64,000 nucleotides of DNA, from NCBI GenBank assembly GCA_964414185.1, contig CAYPVK010000003.1:102869-166868 (forward strand), written 5' to 3'. Within the stretch, counting starts at the first letter, position 1. Every line of letters begins with the position of its first letter. Source of the stretch: UBA7488 sp964414185 (GTDB taxonomy: Bacteria; Pseudomonadota; Alphaproteobacteria; CAAHEQ01; UBA3637). Position numbers and translations under genes: made by a program. This document shows positions 59,812 to 64,000 of the stretch, piece after piece. The notes beneath the pieces are model-generated. The model was not told the origin of the DNA. It ran no database searches and saw only the letters and a list, made by a program, of their open reading frames with translations.

Positions 59812-60444
59812 TTAATCTTCAAGAGCGATATCATCAAAAATCAACGGAATTTTCTTTTTAAATTCAACCAAAAGCTTTTTCATAATGGATTGAACCGTCG
59901 GGTGGGCAGCCTTGGCCGTACGCAATTTAAAAATATGACGCCATTCACGCAAATTTGCTGTCATAATAACCGAAGCCGCCGTTGAATGAGGCAACATCAT
60001 ACGACACACATCGGCTTTATACCCCATATCGGACAATGCATTGTAATTTTTTTCAATCGTTTCCATGGTTTGAAACCATAAATCATATTCGGGTGTTCCT
60101 TTTTGCAAAACAGGCGGTTCCATAACGGTCAGTTCTCCGCCGAATTTTCCTTTGGAATAATTGCAATAGCGCGTACTTTCAATGGCAAAACTGGCAATGC
60201 GGTGACGCGTTAAATCCTTATACACACCGATATCCGTCAATAACCGAACCGTAACGGCAAAATGTTCCAACATGGCTTCATGCTTCAGTTCAATGATTTT
60301 TTTAATCATTTTTTCGGCAGATCCTTGTTCAATTTTATCTTCGCTTTTATAACAGTTGCGAATACATAATTCCAAATGCTTTAAAATCGCATCTCCGTCA
60401 AGAGGCGTCATAATTTCAACGGCTTCGGAAACAACTTTAACCAT
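59812..60444 (-). CDS. thyX: FAD-dependent thymidylate synthase ThyX
   Basis: The enzyme makes dTMP from dUMP with methylene-tetrahydrofolate and reduced FAD. Its 210 residues contain the ThyX motif RHRx7S (here RHRIASFAIESTRYCNYSK), and the C-terminal NLREWRHIFKLRT with catalytic Arg. It replaces the classical ThyA and is common in alphaproteobacteria. AAAGGAG lies before the ATG. It is monocistronic and divergent from valS. Confidence 0.94.
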   Translation of the reverse strand: MVKVVSEAVEIMTPLDGDAILKHLELCIRNCYKSEDKIEQGSAEKMIKKIIELKHEAMLEHFAVTVRLLTDIGVYKDLTRHRIASFAIESTRYCNYSKGKFGGELTVMEPPVLQKGTPEYDLWFQTMETIEKNYNALSDMGYKADVCRMMLPHSTAASVIMTANLREWRHIFKLRTAKAAHPTVQSIMKKLLVEFKKKIPLIFDDIALED

Positions 60445-60582
60445 ATCGGAAACTCCTTTATTTTAAGATAAAATTTTCGTATTGAGTGTCGTTTAAATAC
60501 GCTCTTTTGTCAAGGAAAAAACAATTAAATTTTTAAATTGCAAAAAAACAAACGTATATAAACATTTTTAAACACTCTGTGC

Positions 60583-60611
60583 TTGATTTTTAATCCAAAA
60601 GCAGGTAAGAT
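60583..60611 (+). promoter_or_regulatory. Promoter of valS
   Basis: TTGATT (60583-60588) and TAAGAT (60606-60611) with a 17-base spacer, 35 bases before the ATG. Confidence 0.5.
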
Positions 60612-60645
60612 AAGCCTATCCGTTTTTTAATCAAAGGAAATGACT

Positions 60646-63291
60646 ATGCTGGAAAAAACTTTTAATCCGCAAGATGCGGAACCGAAAATTGCGAAAAAAT
60701 GGGAAGATTCCGGGCTTTTTGCCGCCGATCCCCAATCCAATAAACCGCCGTTTTGTATTGTGATTCCACCACCGAATGTGACGGGCGTGTTGCATATGGG
60801 ACATGCACTTAACTATTCCATGCAGGATGTTTTGTGCCGTTATAAGCGGTTGAAAGGTTTCGATGTACTGTGGCAACCGGGATTGGATCATGCTGGCATT
60901 GCAACCCAAATTGTTGTGGAACGCGTTCTGGCGAAAGACGGAATTTCCCGCCATGATTTGGGGCGTGAAAAATTTATTGAACGCGTATGGCAATGGAAAG
61001 AAGAATCCGGCGGGCAAATCGTCAAGCAATTAAAGGCTTTGGGGGCTTCCGCCGATTGGTCGCGCGAACGTTTTACAATGGACGAAGGCTTATCAAAGGC
61101 CGTACGCAAAGTATTTGTAAAGATGTATAAAGACGGCTTAATTTACAAAGATAAACGTTTGGTCAACTGGGATTCCAAATTGCAAACGGCCGTTTCGGAT
61201 TTGGAAGTGATGCAAAAAGAAACCGTCGGCAAAATGTGGTATATGAATTATCCGGTTGAAGGGATGGCGGATACCTTTATTACCGTTGCCACAACGCGCC
61301 CCGAAACATTTTTCGGCGATACAGCCGTTGCGGTCAGTGCCGAAGACGAACGCTACAAACATTTAATCGGCAAAAATGTCATCTTGCCGATTATCAACCG
61401 CCCTATTCCGATTATTGCCGATGAACACGCCGACCCCGAAAAAGGAACCGGTGCCGTGAAAATTACGCCGGCGCATGACTTCAACGACTTTGAAGTCGGC
61501 AAACGCCATAATTTGGAAATGATTAACATTTTGGATGTTCACGCCAGATTAAATGAAAATGTGCCCGCGGATTTCCAAGGATTAACAACGATGGAAGCCC
61601 GCGCTTTGGTCTTGGAAAAAATCAAAGAATTGGGATTATTGGTAAAAATTGAAGATAATCCGATGACAATTCCGTACGGCGACCGCACAGGCGTTGTGAT
61701 TGAACCGTATTTGACCGACCAATGGTTTGTTGACACAACCGAAATCGGACGACAAGCTTTAGAAGCTGTCGAACAAGGCAAAGTCAACGTTTATCCGGAA
61801 AATATGAAAAACACATATTATGAATGGATGCGCAATTTGCAACCGTGGTGTATTTCACGTCAATTATGGTGGGGACACCAAGTGCCGGTATGGTACGGTC
61901 CCGACGGGGAAATTTTCTGTGAAGAAACCGAAGAATTGGCTAAAGCGCAAGCAAAAAAACATTATGGCAAAGAAGTTTCTTTGCACCGTGATACGGACGT
62001 GCTTGATACGTGGTTTTCATCGGGTTTATGGGCATTTTCAACGCTTGATTGGCCCGATATTGACAGCATTTATCTGAAAAAATACTATCCGACCTCTGTC
62101 TTGATTACGGGTTTTGATATTATTTTCTTCTGGGTGGCACGCATGATGATGATGTCGCTTTATAACATGAAAGAAATTCCGTTCAAAGATATTTGTTTCC
62201 ACGGTTTGGTTCGTGATGAAAAGGGCCAAAAAATGAGCAAATCCAAAAACAACGGTATAGATCCGTTGGAAATGATTCATAAATACGGCGCCGATGCTTT
62301 GCGTATGAGCTTGCTGGTCCAAGCCGGTTCCGGACGGGATGTGCTGATCGGCGATTCGCGCGTGGAAGCTTATCGAAATTTCACGACGAAAATTTGGAAT
62401 GCGGCCCGTTTTACGGAAATGAACGGTGCCATCATGGCGAAAGATTTCAATCCGGCAAAAGTCAAGTTGCCGATAAATGCTTGGGTTATAACAAAATTGT
62501 CCGAAGCCGAAAAAGCTGTTTCCAAAGCGATAGAAACATATTCAATCAATGAAGCATCTCAAAGCATTTACCATTTCATTTGGGGTACCTTCTGTGATTG
62601 GTATTTGGAAATGAGCAAGCCGATTTTCTATGGTGACAATGAAGAAGATAAGACGGAAACGCGTTCGACGATGGCTTTCGTTTTTGAAAAAATGATTACA
62701 CTTTTGCATCCGTTCATGCCGTTTATTACCGAAGAATTATGGGCAAATACCGGCAACCGCGACACCATGTTAATGGCAAGCACGTGGCCCGAATTGGCGT
62801 CTTTTGAAAACAAAGATGCCGCCGATAAGATTGATTGGGCTATTGAATTAATCGGTTCGGTTCGGTCTTTGCGCGCCGAAATGGGCATTTCTGCAAGTGC
62901 CAAAATTGCGTTGAAGATTCAAGATGCCGACACGAAACAAAAAGGGTTGATTCAAAGCCTGACAAACGTTATTCATTTTATGGCTAAAATTGAAAGTATC
63001 GAATTTGTCGATGCGCCCGTCAAAGGTTCCGTTTCAACCGTATACGACGGTATGATTATTATGATTCCTTTGGACGGATTAATTGATGTTGCCAAAGAAA
63101 AAGAACGCTTAAGCAAAGAAATGGATAACTTGAAAGGTTTTATTGAACGTTCAAAGGCACAACTTGCAAATGAAGCCTTTGTGTCAAAAGCGCCCGAAAA
63201 AATCATCAACGAGCGTAAAAAGGCCTTGAACGAAGCAGAGGAAAACTTTGCAAAACTGGCTGAAGCTTATAAGCGTTTAGCTGATTTATAA
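60646..63291 (+). CDS. valS: Valyl-tRNA synthetase
   Basis: This is a class I synthetase of 881 residues. The HIGH motif is in PPNVTGVLHMGHALNYSMQD (as HMGH) and KMSKS in EKGQKMSKSKNNGIDP. The CP1 editing domain with TTRPETFFGDTAVAV lies between. The C-terminal coiled coil (KEKERLSKEMDNLKGFIERS) binds tRNA. The ATG at 60646 is preferred because AAAGGA lies 6 bases upstream; the ATG at 60640 touches that site. Confidence 0.97.
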   Translation: MLEKTFNPQDAEPKIAKKWEDSGLFAADPQSNKPPFCIVIPPPNVTGVLHMGHALNYSMQDVLCRYKRLKGFDVLWQPGLDHAGIATQIVVERVLAKDGISRHDLGREKFIERVWQWKEESGGQIVKQLKALGASADWSRERFTMDEGLSKAVRKVFVKMYKDGLIYKDKRLVNWDSKLQTAVSDLEVMQKETVGKMWYMNYPVEGMADTFITVATTRPETFFGDTAVAVSAEDERYKHLIGKNVILPIINRPIPIIADEHADPEKGTGAVKITPAHDFNDFEVGKRHNLEMINILDVHARLNENVPADFQGLTTMEARALVLEKIKELGLLVKIEDNPMTIPYGDRTGVVIEPYLTDQWFVDTTEIGRQALEAVEQGKVNVYPENMKNTYYEWMRNLQPWCISRQLWWGHQVPVWYGPDGEIFCEETEELAKAQAKKHYGKEVSLHRDTDVLDTWFSSGLWAFSTLDWPDIDSIYLKKYYPTSVLITGFDIIFFWVARMMMMSLYNMKEIPFKDICFHGLVRDEKGQKMSKSKNNGIDPLEMIHKYGADALRMSLLVQAGSGRDVLIGDSRVEAYRNFTTKIWNAARFTEMNGAIMAKDFNPAKVKLPINAWVITKLSEAEKAVSKAIETYSINEASQSIYHFIWGTFCDWYLEMSKPIFYGDNEEDKTETRSTMAFVFEKMITLLHPFMPFITEELWANTGNRDTMLMASTWPELASFENKDAADKIDWAIELIGSVRSLRAEMGISASAKIALKIQDADTKQKGLIQSLTNVIHFMAKIESIEFVDAPVKGSVSTVYDGMIIMIPLDGLIDVAKEKERLSKEMDNLKGFIERSKAQLANEAFVSKAPEKIINERKKALNEAEENFAKLAEAYKRLADL

Positions 63292-63298
63292 AATATAA

Positions 63299-63333
63299 AC
63301 AAGGCAACATGAAATCGTGTTGCCTTGTTTATT
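63299..63333 (+). terminator. Terminator after valS
   Basis: Perfect 9-base stem AAGGCAACA/TGTTGCCTT followed by GTTTATTT. Confidence 0.8.
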
Positions 63334-63352
63334 TCAGAACGGAAATTTCAGT

Positions 63353-63886
63353 ATGGATAATGAACTTTGCCGAATTATTCAAACCATCGGTGATTTTAAA
63401 CAATTATTTCGCAGCGGTTGGATGCAACGCAACTGCTTATGCCGAGAATCCGTTGCGGACCATTCTTGGGGATTGTCTTTTTTGGTAATGATGTATGCAC
63501 CGAAATATTTGGATATTCTTAAATGTTTAAAATTAAGTGTAATTCATGATTTGGGAGAAATCGAAATCGGCGATATCACACCGCAAGACGGCATTTCCGA
63601 TGATGAAAAAAGAAGATGTGAAACCGCTGCAATAAAAAAACTATCATTTCATTTAAACAAATCCGATATTTTATCCTTATTTGAAGAATTGGAAGCACAA
63701 CAAAGCGAAGAAGCTCAATTTGTGAAACAACTGGATAAAATCGAAGCTGTTTTGCAAGCACATTATTTTGTCAAGCACGGTTTTTTGGATTCATCCGTTT
63801 ATCGGGAATTTTATGAAACCTCCAAAGATAAAATCCGTCTTCCTTACTTAAAGGAATTATTTAATCGAATTGCGCCGAACATGTAA
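63353..63886 (+). CDS. HD-domain 5'-deoxynucleotidase, YfbR/HDDC2-like
   Basis: The protein has 177 residues from the ATG at 63353. The HD metal motif is complete: H in ESVADHSWGLSFL, the HD pair in LSVIHDLGEIEIGD, and the later D in QLDKIEAVLQAHYF. This matches YfbR/HDDC2 5'-nucleotidases that dephosphorylate deoxyribonucleoside monophosphates. The ribosome site (CGGAA) is weak; earlier in-frame start codons would lie inside the valS terminator. It is a single gene. Confidence 0.85.
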   Translation: MDNELCRIIQTIGDFKQLFRSGWMQRNCLCRESVADHSWGLSFLVMMYAPKYLDILKCLKLSVIHDLGEIEIGDITPQDGISDDEKRRCETAAIKKLSFHLNKSDILSLFEELEAQQSEEAQFVKQLDKIEAVLQAHYFVKHGFLDSSVYREFYETSKDKIRLPYLKELFNRIAPNM

Positions 63887-63938
63887 ATGGCGCACAAAAT
63901 TATCCTATCCGTTTTTATTCTTGAATGATACACCGATT

Positions 63939-63980
63939 GGATACAAAAAGGAACCCGCCGGCGTAGTCGGCGGTTCTTCA
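63939..63980 (-). terminator. Probable terminator of a minus-strand gene beyond the window
   Basis: On the minus strand AGAACCGCCG / CCGGCGGGTTC pairs with one bulge and is followed by CTTTTTG. It suggests that a minus-strand gene ends near or beyond the right edge. In the last 20 bases several frames end in a stop (for example TTATAG and CGTTAA), so I do not name a gene. Confidence 0.5.
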
Positions 63981-64000
63981 TTAACGCCTATAAGGCTGAT

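Noticed and set aside
1..64000. CRISPR arrays, insertion sequences, prophage genes, rRNA operons
   Set aside because: I saw no regularly spaced direct repeats, transposase motifs, phage structural genes or rRNA signatures anywhere in the window.

Overview
This is a chromosomal window from a Gram-negative bacterium, most likely an uncultured AT-leaning alphaproteobacterium. The evidence for a diderm is the LPS-export genes, KdsD and a type V autotransporter. The alphaproteobacterial assignment is an inference from the DUF465 protein, the short RNase D, ThyX, a very acidic RpoD linker, the stand-alone HprK/EIIA-Man/HPr set and the YqeY-dnaG-rpoD order. I see no rRNA, insertion sequence, prophage or CRISPR array. 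The content is a dense core genome with a few lineage-specific genes.

Layout. 1-4.7 kb: a cut-off SPOR-domain protein, tRNA-Leu(UAA), and a minus-strand run of prepilin peptidase, a RodZ-like protein, prfA and prmC. 4.8-9.2 kb: yqeY-dnaG-rpoD on the plus strand. 9.3-15.5 kb: an MFS permease, a DUF465 protein, phosphofructokinase, and the envelope operon rnd-kdsD-lptCA-lptB, in which LptC and LptA look fused. 15.7-20.7 kb: tRNA-Leu(CAG), psd-pssA, two small secreted proteins, trmJ and an unusually short metK. 20.8-30.8 kb (minus): hfq, a compact alkaline phosphatase, hflX and an RNHCP protein; and the glycogen/maltodextrin operon glgB-glgX-malQ ending in an acyl-ACP thioesterase. 31-37.4 kb: an autotransporter, an orphan membrane-anchored protein with an apparent frameshift near its start, and ppdK. 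37.6-41.5 kb: small orphans, mutT, a CYTH/P-loop pair, two tRNA-Val genes, and ptsH/EIIA-Man/hprK. 41.6-46.4 kb: a structured intergenic region, tRNA-Arg(CCU), lysS-deaminase-DUF4282, and a membrane protein with an RNA m5U methyltransferase. 46.4-52.8 kb: a TraX-like protein, an XRE regulator with a palindrome inside its promoter, and the SUF iron-sulfur operon (sufB, a MazG-like gene, sufC, a short sufD, sufS, sufT). 52.9-58.2 kb: PAS plus degenerate GGDEF, aldose epimerase, pyk and pyrG. 58.3-64 kb: tRNA-Thr(GGU), an orphan 282-residue protein, a DUF2065-like protein, thyX, valS and an HD-domain nucleotidase.

How the genes fit together. Carbon flow is well represented: glycogen branching, debranching and 4-alpha-glucanotransferase, phosphofructokinase, pyruvate kinase and pyruvate phosphate dikinase, with the PTS-type regulators HPr, EIIA-Man and HprK. 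A second theme is the envelope: LPS transport, Kdo precursor synthesis, phosphatidylethanolamine synthesis and the autotransporter. A third is RNA and translation: RF1 and its methylase, Hfq, HflX, TrmJ, an RlmD-like enzyme, LysRS, ValRS and six tRNAs. I found no clearly new multi-gene defence or biosynthetic system. The strongest candidates for novelty are the fused LptCA, the truncated MetK class coupled to trmJ, the frameshifted orphan at about 33.8 kb, the SUF operon with an inserted MazG-like gene and half-length SufD, and an unassigned structured RNA region at about 41.6-41.85 kb.
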